This document shows positions 1 to 9,385 of a DNA stretch of 64,000 nt, piece after piece. The DNA is from JAPOXR01 sp965221815 (GTDB taxonomy: Bacteria; Pseudomonadota; Alphaproteobacteria; Rhodobacterales; Rhodobacteraceae). Location: contig OZ244915.1 in assembly GCA_965221815.1 (NCBI GenBank), positions 3,286,001-3,350,000 of the forward strand, in the 5' to 3' direction. The position numbers and the translations under genes were made by a program. The notes under the pieces were generated by a model. That model worked only from the letters and a program-made list of their open reading frames with translations, did not search any database and was not told the DNA's origin. Positions within the stretch are counted from its first letter, which is position 1, and each line of letters starts with the position of its first letter.

Positions 1-410
1 TTCTGGCCGGTTCGTGTCCGTACCTCTATGGTGTACTCGCCTTCGGATAAACTGACTATATCCCATGTGGCCCCCCAAGGTAACCAACCCCCACTAAAAA
101 ATATACTGGTCCGGCGCTCAAAGGATCCGGGCGCGCCCGTCGCCTGGATTCGCAGGGCATGCGTCCCGTTCCATGCGTTCCCATCCTTCTGCGGGGGAGG
201 AATCCGCAACAGCAGTTTCGCCACCCGTCCCTGCTCGCCGCAGCCGGTCAGCACGTTGGCACCGACACTGGTCAGCGAGATTGTCGGCTTGTAGTTGTTG
301 TGGGCGGGAACGACGTCGGCGCTGGACAGTGTGGGCAAGAGTATCAGGGCCACCAGCGCGGTGGCAAGGGCCGTCAGGCGGTCAAGGGGGGGGGGGGGCA
401 AACGTCTCAT
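1..410 (-). CDS. Secreted protein, 5' part only, with poly-C tract at codon 5
   Basis: The minus-strand frame opens at an ATG (410-408), 8 bases after a GGAGG ribosome site, and stays open to the window edge, so the 3' end is missing. It is only open because the C tract after codon 4 has 13 residues; 12 would give an early TGA. The product starts MRRLPPPPLDRL, followed by a hydrophobic signal segment and a likely cleavage near LSSA-DVVPA. The remainder, about 100 residues, is rich in beta-type sequence with one Cys, and I recognise no family. Its start resembles that of the gene at 15705-16479 (MRHRIPPP, then a signal peptide). The tract length shown puts this gene in the ON frame. Export follows from the signal peptide; the role is unknown. 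Confidence 0.6.
   Translation of the reverse strand, partial: MRRLPPPPLDRLTALATALVALILLPTLSSADVVPAHNNYKPTISLTSVGANVLTGCGEQGRVAKLLLRIPPPQKDGNAWNGTHALRIQATGAPGSFERRTSIFFSGGWLPWGATWDIVSLSEGEYTIEVRTRTGQ
386..398. repeat. 13-bp G homopolymer (C on coding strand), slippage site
   Basis: Thirteen consecutive G on the plus strand encode Pro codons 5-8 and the first base of codon 9 of the secreted protein. Loss or gain of one base shifts the frame just before the signal peptide. Pure tracts of this length are classic slipped-strand mispairing sites. Confidence 0.7.
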
Positions 411-509
411 GGCGGGATCCTCCAACTATGGATCTGATGCCCCTCTACAGATTTCATTGTCCAAAAGCAACGGTGAATTTTTTTATACGAAAACCACTCC
501 CTTTCATAC

Positions 510-524
510 TGAGACACTACCCGG
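510..524. repeat. IS481-like end sequence, 15 bp shared with 17797-17811
   Basis: The sequence TGAGACACTACCCGG occurs here, about 100 bp upstream of the phase-variable gene start, and again at the outer right edge of the IS481-like element at 17797-17811. It is probably a solo element end left by excision or decay. Confidence 0.45.
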
Positions 525-599
525 CACCCTACTGGGCTTGTTATCAATATTGCAAACAGATAGTTGACGACGGTCAAGTCATCCGAGGGAGGGACTTTT

Positions 600-1058
600 A
601 TGGACATGCGATACAGCATGCCGCGCCTGCTGGCGACGCTGGGATTGCTGGCTCTGCTTGTGGCGTGCTCCACTGATGAGGACAATGCGCCGCGACCGCA
701 AGTCGAGGAAGATCGAGAGACCATTTGGGATCTGTTTGAGGACCGTAATGATCCGTCCGTGACGGTTCAGGTCAATCGTTATATCTGGAATGCGTCGCTG
801 GAAGTTCTTGACTTCCTGCCGTTGGAAACCGTGGATCCGTTCACCGGGGTGATCGTGACGGGTTGGGGCAAGGCTCCCGGCGGAACAACTGAATATCGTG
901 CCACAATCCTCGTTGGTGATCCGGCATTGGCCGCACGATCCTTGCGTGTGGCCCTGATCACCCGTCGTGGCCCGGCTGACGAGGCGACGATTGAGAGAAT
1001 TGAGGACGCCATATTTACCCGCGCCCGGCAACTCCGTCAGGCCGATGAGAGACTCTGA
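600..1058 (+). CDS. DUF3576-family lipoprotein
   Basis: A 152-residue protein beginning MDMRYSMPRLL. I chose this ATG because a strong AGGGAGGGA ribosome site sits about 6 bases upstream. A short signal peptide ends in a lipobox (LLVAC), so it is predicted to be lipidated and placed in the envelope. The mature part resembles the alphaproteobacterial DUF3576 family, with the typical NRYIWNASLEVLDFLPL and TVDPFTGVIVTGW segments. It lies 26 bases upstream of leuS, the usual neighbour of this family in alphaproteobacteria, and may be co-transcribed with it. No biochemical role is established. Confidence 0.8.
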   Translation: MDMRYSMPRLLATLGLLALLVACSTDEDNAPRPQVEEDRETIWDLFEDRNDPSVTVQVNRYIWNASLEVLDFLPLETVDPFTGVIVTGWGKAPGGTTEYRATILVGDPALAARSLRVALITRRGPADEATIERIEDAIFTRARQLRQADERL

Positions 1059-1084
1059 CGATTTTTCAGATGTGCTGATCAGTG

Positions 1085-3670
1085 ATGACAGATCAACAGG
1101 AGCAAAAGCTCACCGATATTGAAACCTTCTGGCAGGAGGCGTGGGACAAGGGAGCGTTTTTCCGCGCCAATCGTCAAGCGGACAAGCCAAAATATTATAT
1201 CCTCGAGATGTTTCCCTATCCGTCGGGGCGGATCCATATGGGGCATGTCCGCAATTACACAATGGGTGATGTGGTTGCCCGCTATCGTCGTGCCCGGGGA
1301 TTCAATATTCTCCATCCGATGGGCTGGGATGCGTTCGGCATGCCGGCCGAAAACGCGGCCATGGAACACGGGGTTCATCCAGGCCAGTGGACCCAGAAAA
1401 ACATCGCCGACATGCGCCGCCAGATGAAACCTCTCGGCTTGTCCATCGATTGGAGCCGTGAGTTGGCGACCTGTGATCCGGAATATTATGGCCAGCAACA
1501 GGCGATGTTTGTTGACATGTTTGAAAAGGGGCTGATTTATCGTGGCGAAGGCCCGGTGAATTGGGATCCTGTCGACATGACAGTTCTTTCCAACGAACAG
1601 GTCATTGATGGAAAAGGCTGGCGTTCAGGGGCCTCGGTTGAACGCAAGATACTTCCCCAGTGGTTTTTTCGAATCAGCGAATTTTCCGATGAGCTTCTGT
1701 CAGCTCTGGAAGATTTGGACAAGTGGCCCGAAAAGGTCCGACTCATGCAGCAGAACTGGATCGGAAAGTCGGAGGGACTCGAGCTTGGCTTCGAAATCAC
1801 GGAAACCAGTATGGGGAACCCCCTGGCCGATACGCACATCCGTGTCTACACCACCCGCCCAGACACGCTTCACGGTGCCAATTGCGTTGCCGTGTCACCG
1901 GACCATCCGCTGGCTCTTGAATTGGCCACCGCAAATCCTGAGATCAAGGAATTTCTGAAGGCATGTCGCCAGACCAGCCTGTCCGAGGCTGTGGTCGAAA
2001 ACGAGGAAAAAACCGGAATTGATACCGGTATCAGGGTGTACCACCCTCTCAATAGGGAGATTCAGCTGCCGGTCTGGATCGCCAATTTCATCCTGATTGA
2101 ATATGGGACTGGCGCGATTTTTTCCTGCCCCGCGCATGATGCGCGCGACCTCGAATTCTCGCGCAAATACGATCTTCCGGTTGTCGACGTGTTTGTCCCC
2201 GCGGATACGCCGGACCAGCGTGTTGCCGCGGAAGCCTTTGTGCCGCCGAAACAGACCATGGTCCATTACGTGCTGCCGGTGGCAGGGGGTGACAGACAGA
2301 CAGGTGAAGCCGCTGTATCGGCGGCGATCAGATATTGCGAAGAACACGGTATCGGCGAAGGTGTCACGCGGTATCGTTTGCGCGATTGGGGAATCAGTCG
2401 TCAGCGCTATTGGGGCTGTCCGATTCCAATTCTGTATTGTCCGCATTGTGGGATCGTGTCCGAAGCGAAGGCCAATCTTCCCGTCAAACTTCCCGAGGAT
2501 GTGACTTTTGACCAACCGGGGAACCCGCTTGAGAGACATCATGCGTGGCAACAGGCCATTTGTCCCAAATGCAAGGGTCCAGCGCGGCGCGAAACTGACA
2601 CCATGGACACGTTTGTTGACAGTTCATGGTATTTCGCCCGGTTCACCGCACCCCGGGCGTCCAGCCCAACCGTTGCCGAAGATGTCGAATACTGGATGAA
2701 TGTCGATCAGTATGTCGGCGGAATCGAACATGCCATTCTGCACCTTCTCTATTCCCGCTTCTTTGCCCGGGCGATGTATTTGACCGGCCATTTGCCGGAA
2801 AAGTCAATTGAACCGTTCGATGCCCTCTTTACCCAGGGTATGGTGCTGCATGAAATTTATCAGACACGGGATGCACGCGGACAGCCTGTTTTCCATCTTC
2901 CGGACGAAGTTGAAGTGAGTGGGAAAACCGCCAAGATCAAGGCGACAGGTGAACCGGTGGAGATCATTCCCTCCGCAAAAATGTCCAAATCAAAAAAGAA
3001 TGTTGTCGATCCCGAACAGCTCATCGCGCGCTATGGCGCTGACACGGCGCGATGGTACATCATCTCCGACTCGCCTCCCGATCGGGACGTGGAGTGGAGT
3101 ACGGCGGGCGTGGAGGCGGCTTCGCGTCACCTGTATCGCGTTCTGCGGCTGGCCCGTGAGGTGGCTGCATGTCCAGAAACGGTTGATGCCGCGTCCGATC
3201 ACGAACTCAAGGCATTCACCCATCGGGTGATTGCCGATGTCACGCAGGGGATTGAAGAATTCGCATTCAACAAGCCCGTCGCGCGCCTTTATGAATTGGC
3301 CAATGTCATATCGCGCACCCATGCCGGAAGGGATACGAAACAGGAGGCCATGCGAATTCTGGCATTATTGATGTCACCGGTCACACCACATCTCGCCGAG
3401 GAAATATGGAAACAGCTGGGGAATGAGGGGCTTGTCGTTGAACAGGACTGGCCCGTCGCTGATCCGCAGTTGTTGCGGGATGAATCGGTCATCATGCCCA
3501 TTCAAATCAATGGGAAACGCCGCTCTGAGTTTCGGGTGAGCCGCGATGCATCGCAGGAAGAGATCGAGCGACGGGTTCTCGCGGACGCCGCTGTTCAGAA
3601 AGCATTGAATGGGGCGACACCCCGGCGTCTGGTGATTGTCAGGGAACGTATCGTCAATGTCGTTGTCTAG
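1085..3670 (+). CDS. leuS: Leucyl-tRNA synthetase
   Basis: An 861-residue class I synthetase that charges tRNA-Leu in the cytosol. The HIGH-type motif is HMGH at about residue 51 and KMSKS lies near residue 633. The connective editing domain is present between them (TTRPDTLHGANCVAVSPDHP region), as is the CP-domain zinc-knuckle-like CPHCG/CPKC pair. The length matches bacterial LeuS. I chose the ATG; a GTG lies one codon upstream and neither has a clear ribosome site. It overlaps lptE by 14 bases, indicating a leuS-lptE-holA transcription unit. Confidence 0.97.
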   Translation: MTDQQEQKLTDIETFWQEAWDKGAFFRANRQADKPKYYILEMFPYPSGRIHMGHVRNYTMGDVVARYRRARGFNILHPMGWDAFGMPAENAAMEHGVHPGQWTQKNIADMRRQMKPLGLSIDWSRELATCDPEYYGQQQAMFVDMFEKGLIYRGEGPVNWDPVDMTVLSNEQVIDGKGWRSGASVERKILPQWFFRISEFSDELLSALEDLDKWPEKVRLMQQNWIGKSEGLELGFEITETSMGNPLADTHIRVYTTRPDTLHGANCVAVSPDHPLALELATANPEIKEFLKACRQTSLSEAVVENEEKTGIDTGIRVYHPLNREIQLPVWIANFILIEYGTGAIFSCPAHDARDLEFSRKYDLPVVDVFVPADTPDQRVAAEAFVPPKQTMVHYVLPVAGGDRQTGEAAVSAAIRYCEEHGIGEGVTRYRLRDWGISRQRYWGCPIPILYCPHCGIVSEAKANLPVKLPEDVTFDQPGNPLERHHAWQQAICPKCKGPARRETDTMDTFVDSSWYFARFTAPRASSPTVAEDVEYWMNVDQYVGGIEHAILHLLYSRFFARAMYLTGHLPEKSIEPFDALFTQGMVLHEIYQTRDARGQPVFHLPDEVEVSGKTAKIKATGEPVEIIPSAKMSKSKKNVVDPEQLIARYGADTARWYIISDSPPDRDVEWSTAGVEAASRHLYRVLRLAREVAACPETVDAASDHELKAFTHRVIADVTQGIEEFAFNKPVARLYELANVISRTHAGRDTKQEAMRILALLMSPVTPHLAEEIWKQLGNEGLVVEQDWPVADPQLLRDESVIMPIQINGKRRSEFRVSRDASQEEIERRVLADAAVQKALNGATPRRLVIVRERIVNVVV

Positions 3671-4148
3671 AAGCTGGCTGGTGGTTTTCGTGCTGACATC
3701 CGGTCTGGCCGCCTGTGGTTTCGAGCCTGCCCTGAGAGACAATCCGACATCGGCTGCTTTCAACGAAGGCTTTGCCATTGAGGTGGCTGGCGGTCGGACC
3801 GGTTTTATACTTGAAGAGTTCCTGCAGCAGCGTCTTGGGACGCCGGGACACCCAAATTATCAGCTCCGGGTTCGCGTCTATGTCACGGAGCGCACGGAAT
3901 CGGTTGCGGGTGCCGGGGGAATCGATCGGTTCGCCCTGGATGGCGTCGCGCATTACGACATAGGGCTTCCGGGTGCAGTTTCGGCAGGTGCTTCGGGAAC
4001 CATTCGTGGATCGGCATCATATAGTTCCGGATCCGGAGAAATGGCGAGCGGCGCGGCGCGCGGTGATGCCGAAAAACGTATGCTGGCACAAATTGCCGAC
4101 CGACTGGTGGCACAACTTATCCTGACGTCAAGTGAGTGGGCCGGGTGA
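3657..4148 (+). CDS. lptE: LPS-assembly lipoprotein LptE
   Basis: A 163-residue lipoprotein starting MSLSRSWL inside the 3' end of leuS. A signal peptide ends in LAAC, with the acylated Cys at residue 20, followed by GFEPALRD, the usual start of mature LptE in this class. LptE plugs the LptD barrel and helps insert lipopolysaccharide into the outer leaflet. Its place between leuS and holA is the standard alphaproteobacterial order. waaA and lpxK further down strengthen the LPS theme. Confidence 0.85.
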   Translation: MSLSRSWLVVFVLTSGLAACGFEPALRDNPTSAAFNEGFAIEVAGGRTGFILEEFLQQRLGTPGHPNYQLRVRVYVTERTESVAGAGGIDRFALDGVAHYDIGLPGAVSAGASGTIRGSASYSSGSGEMASGAARGDAEKRMLAQIADRLVAQLILTSSEWAG

Positions 4149-5161
4149 AGCTGTCGGCCGCGGATACCAAGCGATTCCTGAGGAATCCGAAAACAGACGC
4201 CGCCGGTTTCCTGGTTTACGGTCCGGACCCTTTGTTGGTGACGTATGGGCGGGACAGAATGATCCGCTCACTGCTCGAGTCTGATTCCAATGCGGCATTT
4301 GAGCGCGTCCCGGCCGAGCAAGTTGGCAGCAACCGGGATTTTTTGACCACCATGATCAAGTCACAGGGATTCTTTGCCCAGAGGCGGGTGGTTTGTATTG
4401 ATGGGGCCGGTGAGGGGATCGTCCAAGCCGCATCTCAGGCACTTGAATCGCGCGGAGACGAGGACGGCTGGTTGTTGTTGACAGCGGGGCAGCTCCGGCC
4501 AGCGTCCAAACTCAGAAAGTTGTTTGAATCATCGGCATGTGCCGCCGCCCTGCCGATTTATGACGCATCATATTCCCCGAATGAGGTTCGTGACGCACTT
4601 GCAGGGGCTGGACTCAGACAGGTGAATCATGAAGCGATGAATGACCTGATTGCACTTGGACGCAATCTCGCTCCGTCTCACTTCGCACAGACGGTTGAGA
4701 AGCTGAGTCTCTACAAGATGGGGGACAAGACACCCGTGATGTCGGAAGAGGTACGTGAATGTGCACCTGCTGACGAGGAGGTTCAACTCGATGAGTTACT
4801 GGCCCATGTCACCGCACAGCGCACCGAAAATATCCCCCTGTCCCTGCGTCAGGTTATTGGGCAGGGCGAGAGTCCGGTGACGATTCTGATTCTTGCCCAG
4901 CGCAGATTTCGTTCCTTGCTCATGGTCGCCAGCGATCCTGATGGGCCCGCTGCCGGTATTCGACGATTGCGCCCGCCAGTGTTCGGTGCACGACAACAGC
5001 AGATGATCCAATCAGCGTCACGCTGGGGTGTCCGCGGTGCAAGGGATGCACTGCGTCACCTCGTGCATACAGACCGACGGGTGCGTTCTGCGGGCAGAGT
5101 GCCGGCATTCGCCATGACCGAGGGGGTGCTGATGCGGCTTTCGCTCATGCGACTCAAGTGA
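4145..5161 (+). CDS. holA: DNA polymerase III delta subunit
   Basis: A 338-residue clamp-loader subunit. I prefer the GTG at 4145, which overlaps the lptE stop as GTGA and gives MKLSAADTKRFLRNP, the common HolA start; a GTG nine bases upstream is also possible. The N-terminal FLVYGPDPLLV segment corresponds to the degenerate nucleotide-binding region of delta, followed by the usual helical C-terminal collar domain. Delta opens the beta clamp. It is translationally coupled to lptE. Confidence 0.9.
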   Translation: MKLSAADTKRFLRNPKTDAAGFLVYGPDPLLVTYGRDRMIRSLLESDSNAAFERVPAEQVGSNRDFLTTMIKSQGFFAQRRVVCIDGAGEGIVQAASQALESRGDEDGWLLLTAGQLRPASKLRKLFESSACAAALPIYDASYSPNEVRDALAGAGLRQVNHEAMNDLIALGRNLAPSHFAQTVEKLSLYKMGDKTPVMSEEVRECAPADEEVQLDELLAHVTAQRTENIPLSLRQVIGQGESPVTILILAQRRFRSLLMVASDPDGPAAGIRRLRPPVFGARQQQMIQSASRWGVRGARDALRHLVHTDRRVRSAGRVPAFAMTEGVLMRLSLMRLK

Positions 5162-5188
5162 TGCTGACAGGGTAAGAGGTCTGTGACA

Positions 5189-6655
5189 ATGGAATTTCCG
5201 GTTGATCTTCGGCGGGTGACGACCGGTCTCGTCTTGGCCATCTGGCCGCTTGTTTCACATGCTGAAATGTCAGCTTACGAGGCTTATCAGCATTTGCAGG
5301 ATCTCGCATCCGCGCAAGGGGGCGAAATCAGGCCCGAGTCAGTCTTCGTTTCGGAGGGTGCGGTTAAATTGAACCGTGTGCGTATTGGTGCCGTGGGGTT
5401 CCCGGTCAATTGGGGTCTGACCCCCGAATGGATACGGTTTGAAGAACGCAGTAACGGGACGGTGCGCGTATCGGCCCCGGAAGTCGTTCCCGTTGAACAG
5501 ACCATATTCGGTGTCCATCGCGCAGTCGGTACAATCCTTGCACCTGGCTTCAGTGGATTGATGATGCGTGATGAGAACGGCGTGACATTTTCACTGTCGG
5601 GCGAGACAATGTGGCAATATTCAGCCATCACCGCCATGCCTGATAGAAAACAGCGCCAGTTTGCAGCCGAGTTGCATGATTGGCGGGCGGTTCTGGTATC
5701 TGGCGGTGCCAGAACCAACTCGGTCGATGCGGCACTCTCTGCGGGCCTTTTGAACGCCGTGTTGCGTGACGGGCAGGGAGCGAATCTTTTTCATACGGCT
5801 ATAGAGGGATTTCGCGCTGATTATTTCGGGGGTTTCCGCAATCTCTTCGACCTGATGGCAGATCCTTTTGGCATGGACTGGTTTCGTGCCAAAGTCAGTT
5901 TCAAGTCGGTGACCACTGTGGTGTCGACTGATGTGATTGAAGACAATCATCTTGTCATTCGCAGCGAAGGTCTGGAAGGAGAATTCAGTTCGCGTCCCGA
6001 CAATGTCAAAAGTGAAATTTCCAGCAAGGACGTGACTGTTCAGGTCATATCGTCGGGAGCGGTTCTTGGTGACATCAGCGCAGGAGACGTCGTGTTTGCC
6101 AATGACATCATCGGCGGTGACGATTCCATAACCACAGACATCCAGATTCAGTCACGTATTTCTGAATTGGAAATCAACAGACAGTTTTTTGCGACACTTG
6201 ATCAGGACGCAGCCGAAACAACCATTGACGGAAGCTTCCCACCCGGCCATCTTGAACTTGAAGGTTCTGTCACCATCCCATCATCGCAGGCCAGACGCCT
6301 TTTTGCCCGCGACTCGATGGAATTTCAGCCCACGGATGTGATTGATTGGAAACTGGAAAATCTTTTCATTGAATTCCTGGGCGCATCGCTGCTGGCATCG
6401 GGCGAGGTCAAGCAAGCTGCCCCGGTCGAATCGCAGGAGGGGTTTCGTGCCGCCGGCCAGGCCCGGGCCGAGATCCTCGGGCTTAAGAAATTGTTGAGGA
6501 AGCTGGACTCGGTCGATGCCCTTAATCAACGCGGAAAGATTGCCTCCCGCTTGATCTTGTCAGCAGGGCAAGAGCAGATGCAGGACCAATTCGTTTACAA
6601 GCTCGTTTTTTCACCGGACGGACAGATCCAGATCAATGGATTTGTCATTCAATAG
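5189..6655 (+). CDS. DUF2125 family exported protein
   Basis: A 488-residue protein starting MEFPVDLRRV with a signal peptide ending near VSHA-EMSAY. The rest is a long beta-rich polypeptide with few Cys, matching the DUF2125 pattern common in alphaproteobacteria; the function of that family is unknown. It follows holA by 27 bases and precedes pmbA, so it probably belongs to the same transcription unit. Periplasmic location is inferred from the leader. Confidence 0.7.
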   Translation: MEFPVDLRRVTTGLVLAIWPLVSHAEMSAYEAYQHLQDLASAQGGEIRPESVFVSEGAVKLNRVRIGAVGFPVNWGLTPEWIRFEERSNGTVRVSAPEVVPVEQTIFGVHRAVGTILAPGFSGLMMRDENGVTFSLSGETMWQYSAITAMPDRKQRQFAAELHDWRAVLVSGGARTNSVDAALSAGLLNAVLRDGQGANLFHTAIEGFRADYFGGFRNLFDLMADPFGMDWFRAKVSFKSVTTVVSTDVIEDNHLVIRSEGLEGEFSSRPDNVKSEISSKDVTVQVISSGAVLGDISAGDVVFANDIIGGDDSITTDIQIQSRISELEINRQFFATLDQDAAETTIDGSFPPGHLELEGSVTIPSSQARRLFARDSMEFQPTDVIDWKLENLFIEFLGASLLASGEVKQAAPVESQEGFRAAGQARAEILGLKKLLRKLDSVDALNQRGKIASRLILSAGQEQMQDQFVYKLVFSPDGQIQINGFVIQ

Positions 6656-6703
6656 ATTTGTGAGACTGATGATCATCCTTCGAGAAACATTTGGGTTGAT
6701 GGC

Positions 6704-8050
6704 ATGGCACATAATTCAGAATTGATTGCTGAGGAGTTTTTGCAGCGCGCCAGAAGTGCGGGTGCAGATGATGCCGATGCGATCGTTGCCGGCGGAAATT
6801 CCGTCGAATTGGAAGTTCGCAACGGCAAGCTGGAGCATGTGGAACGCTCCGAGGGAGTCGAAGCCGGACTGCGTGTCTTCATTGGGAACCGGCAGGCCTG
6901 CGTATCCGGCTCTGATTTTTCCAGCGAATCGATTGCAATCATGGCAGAACAGGCTGTGGCGATGGCGCAGGCGGCTCCCGAAGACCCATTTTCCGGTCTT
7001 GCGGATGTCAATCAGCTCGCAGCGAGCACGGATTCATGCAGTCTTGACCTGTCGGATCCGGCAGATCCGCCTGATCTGGAAAATATCAGAGATATCGCTT
7101 GCCGTGCCGAAGCTGCTGCCCTTGCCGTTCATGGTGTCACACAGACAGAGTCTGCCGCCGCAGGCCACGGCTCAACAACAGTTTGTGTTGCCGCGACCAA
7201 TGGCTTTCTTGCGCATCGCCATCAGACCAGCATGTTTATCAACTGCACAGCGATTTCCGGTAGCGGTTTGGAGATGGAGGTCGATTATTGTCTCGAATCC
7301 CGTGTCTACGCATCAGACTTGCCAGCGGCTGAAGATATCGGAAAGATCGCGGGTGCACGTGCGGCTTCGCGGGCCGGGCCCACGCGTCCACCAACAGGGG
7401 CGTTTCCGGTTCTGTATGACGAGCGGGTTGCCTCGAGCCTGATCAGCCATCTGTTGTCCGCGATCAACGGGACGGCAATCACGCGGGGTGCAAGCTGGTT
7501 GCTTGATGCGCAGGGACAGCAGGTTCTTCCGGAAAAGATCACCCTGTCGGAAAATCCTCATTTACCGCGTCATCAGTCATCGAAATTGTTCGATGCCGAA
7601 GGTTTGCCGACAGCACAGCGCGAATTGGTGACGAATGGAATCCTGCAGGGATGGATATTGGACCTTGCAACCGCACGTAAACTTGGTCTCATGAGCACCG
7701 GGAATGCGAGTCGGGGAACGAATTCGCCGCCAAGCCCCAGTGTCACCAATATCTGTTTGCCGGACGGTGAGAATAGCCGGGAGGAGTTGATTTCCGCGAT
7801 GAATACCGGGCTGATCATCACCTCAATGATCGGCTCGACCATCAATCCTACGACAGGTGATTATTCACGCGGCGCATCCGGATTTTGGGTCGAACAGGGT
7901 GAGGTCAAGGGTGCCGTGTCTGAATTTACCGTCGCAGGAAATCTCAAACATATGCTGATGAGCGTGATTGCAGCCAATGATTCGAAACCGTTTCGCCGTT
8001 TCCGTGTTCCCAGCCTGCTGGTTGAGGGTTTGACGGTGGCTGGCGCATAG
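6704..8050 (+). CDS. pmbA: TldD/PmbA family metalloprotease component
   Basis: A 448-residue protein of normal PmbA length. It shows the N-terminal VELEVRNGKLEHVERSEG segment and the C-terminal SMIGSTINPTTGDYSRGASG segment that are signatures of the family. PmbA (TldE) pairs with TldD, which carries the zinc-binding HExxxH; PmbA itself lacks it, as here. The complex degrades small peptides and matures modified peptides such as microcins. No tldD is present in the window. Confidence 0.92.
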   Translation: MAHNSELIAEEFLQRARSAGADDADAIVAGGNSVELEVRNGKLEHVERSEGVEAGLRVFIGNRQACVSGSDFSSESIAIMAEQAVAMAQAAPEDPFSGLADVNQLAASTDSCSLDLSDPADPPDLENIRDIACRAEAAALAVHGVTQTESAAAGHGSTTVCVAATNGFLAHRHQTSMFINCTAISGSGLEMEVDYCLESRVYASDLPAAEDIGKIAGARAASRAGPTRPPTGAFPVLYDERVASSLISHLLSAINGTAITRGASWLLDAQGQQVLPEKITLSENPHLPRHQSSKLFDAEGLPTAQRELVTNGILQGWILDLATARKLGLMSTGNASRGTNSPPSPSVTNICLPDGENSREELISAMNTGLIITSMIGSTINPTTGDYSRGASGFWVEQGEVKGAVSEFTVAGNLKHMLMSVIAANDSKPFRRFRVPSLLVEGLTVAGA

Positions 8051-8092
8051 GGCGTTCACCGTCGAGGCGCTGCAACTGCAAGGAACCGAGTC

Positions 8093-9385
8093 TTGGGTCA
8101 ATCAGCAGGTTTTTCGCTCTATCTGGCGGTATCGGCACGTTCACGCTGGCTCGCGCATTTGGTTCTCCGGCGGCGCCTCAGGCGTGGCAAGGAAGATAGA
8201 CAACGCATTGAAGAGCGACTTGGCCGCAGTCGCATTTGCCGCCCGGAGGGGCAATTGGCCTGGTTTCATTCGGCAAGCGTTGGCGAAGTCATGTCGATCC
8301 TGGAGTTGGTGCGGCGACTGGGAGACACACGATCTGATCTTTCGTTCCTGATGACCACTGGCACTCTGGCCTCTGCGCAGATTTTGCAATCAAGGATGCC
8401 GCCACGGACAATTCACCAATTTGTTCCCTACGATGTCCTCCCCTTGGTGGAGGCTTTTCTTGATCACTGGCGCCCGGATGTTGGCATTTGGACGGAAAGT
8501 GAATTTTGGCCCGCGCTCATTTATGAATCACATCGACGAGAGATTCCCTTATTGTGTATCAATGCGCGGATGTCAGCGCGATCCTTCCGCCGCTGGTGTC
8601 GACTTCCGGCCTTTGCCGGGTCGCTGCTCAACCGGTTTGAAAAGACGTTGGTCCAGGGTGAGGGAACGGCGGATAAATTGCGGCGACTCGGACTGCGTGA
8701 AAGCAAGATGGAGGTTGTGGGCTCGTTGAAGCGCGGTGCGGAAGACTTGCCATATGATAAGGCTGCGCTTGAAGAATTTCAGCAATCGGTCACGGGGCGT
8801 CCATTGTGGTTGGCGGCTTCAACCCATGAAGGCGAAGAAGAAGCTGCGGCGCATGCCCATCTGGAATTGATGCGTGGCAGAGCTGAACTCCTTCTGATCC
8901 TTGTTCCCCGGCATCCTGAAAGGGGGCATGCGGTTGCGACCAGATTGCGTGCACTTGGCATCCAGCTATCGCTGCGTTCGCAACGCGCCACGCCCGCACC
9001 GGGAGATCAGATCTATATTGCCGACACACTGGGTGAGCTGGGTCTTTGGTACCGGTTGGCACCGGTCAGTTTTATCGGCGGATCACTGGTGGATGCAGGG
9101 GGGCATAATCCTCTGGAACCGATACGACTGGGATCGGCGGTCATTCATGGTCCCTTTGTGGCTAATTTTGAACGTGAATTTCGTGAACTCGTTGAACTTG
9201 ATGTGGCAATCCTGGCGCAAACACCTGATGACCTCGCCCCCGCAGTCGATTCGGCGTTGCAGGAAGAAAATTCTGAGCGTTTGTCACATGCCGCGGCGGC
9301 ACTCTCGGATGGTGGCGGCAAGGTGACAGCCTATGTGGCAGGTGAAATCCTGAATTATCTCCCGCCGCTTCGACCGGCATCGTGA
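8093..9385 (+). CDS. waaA: 3-deoxy-D-manno-octulosonate transferase
   Basis: A 430-residue glycosyltransferase that adds Kdo to lipid A precursors at the inner membrane. The start is TTG with an AAGGAA ribosome site. It carries an N-terminal hydrophobic helix, the glycosyltransferase-N segment with FHSASVGE, and a C-terminal GT-B nucleotide-sugar site (GGSLVDAGGHNPLEP). The 3' end overlaps lpxK as GTGA, so both lipid A steps are coupled. Confidence 0.95.
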   Translation: MGQSAGFSLYLAVSARSRWLAHLVLRRRLRRGKEDRQRIEERLGRSRICRPEGQLAWFHSASVGEVMSILELVRRLGDTRSDLSFLMTTGTLASAQILQSRMPPRTIHQFVPYDVLPLVEAFLDHWRPDVGIWTESEFWPALIYESHRREIPLLCINARMSARSFRRWCRLPAFAGSLLNRFEKTLVQGEGTADKLRRLGLRESKMEVVGSLKRGAEDLPYDKAALEEFQQSVTGRPLWLAASTHEGEEEAAAHAHLELMRGRAELLLILVPRHPERGHAVATRLRALGIQLSLRSQRATPAPGDQIYIADTLGELGLWYRLAPVSFIGGSLVDAGGHNPLEPIRLGSAVIHGPFVANFEREFRELVELDVAILAQTPDDLAPAVDSALQEENSERLSHAAAALSDGGGKVTAYVAGEILNYLPPLRPAS

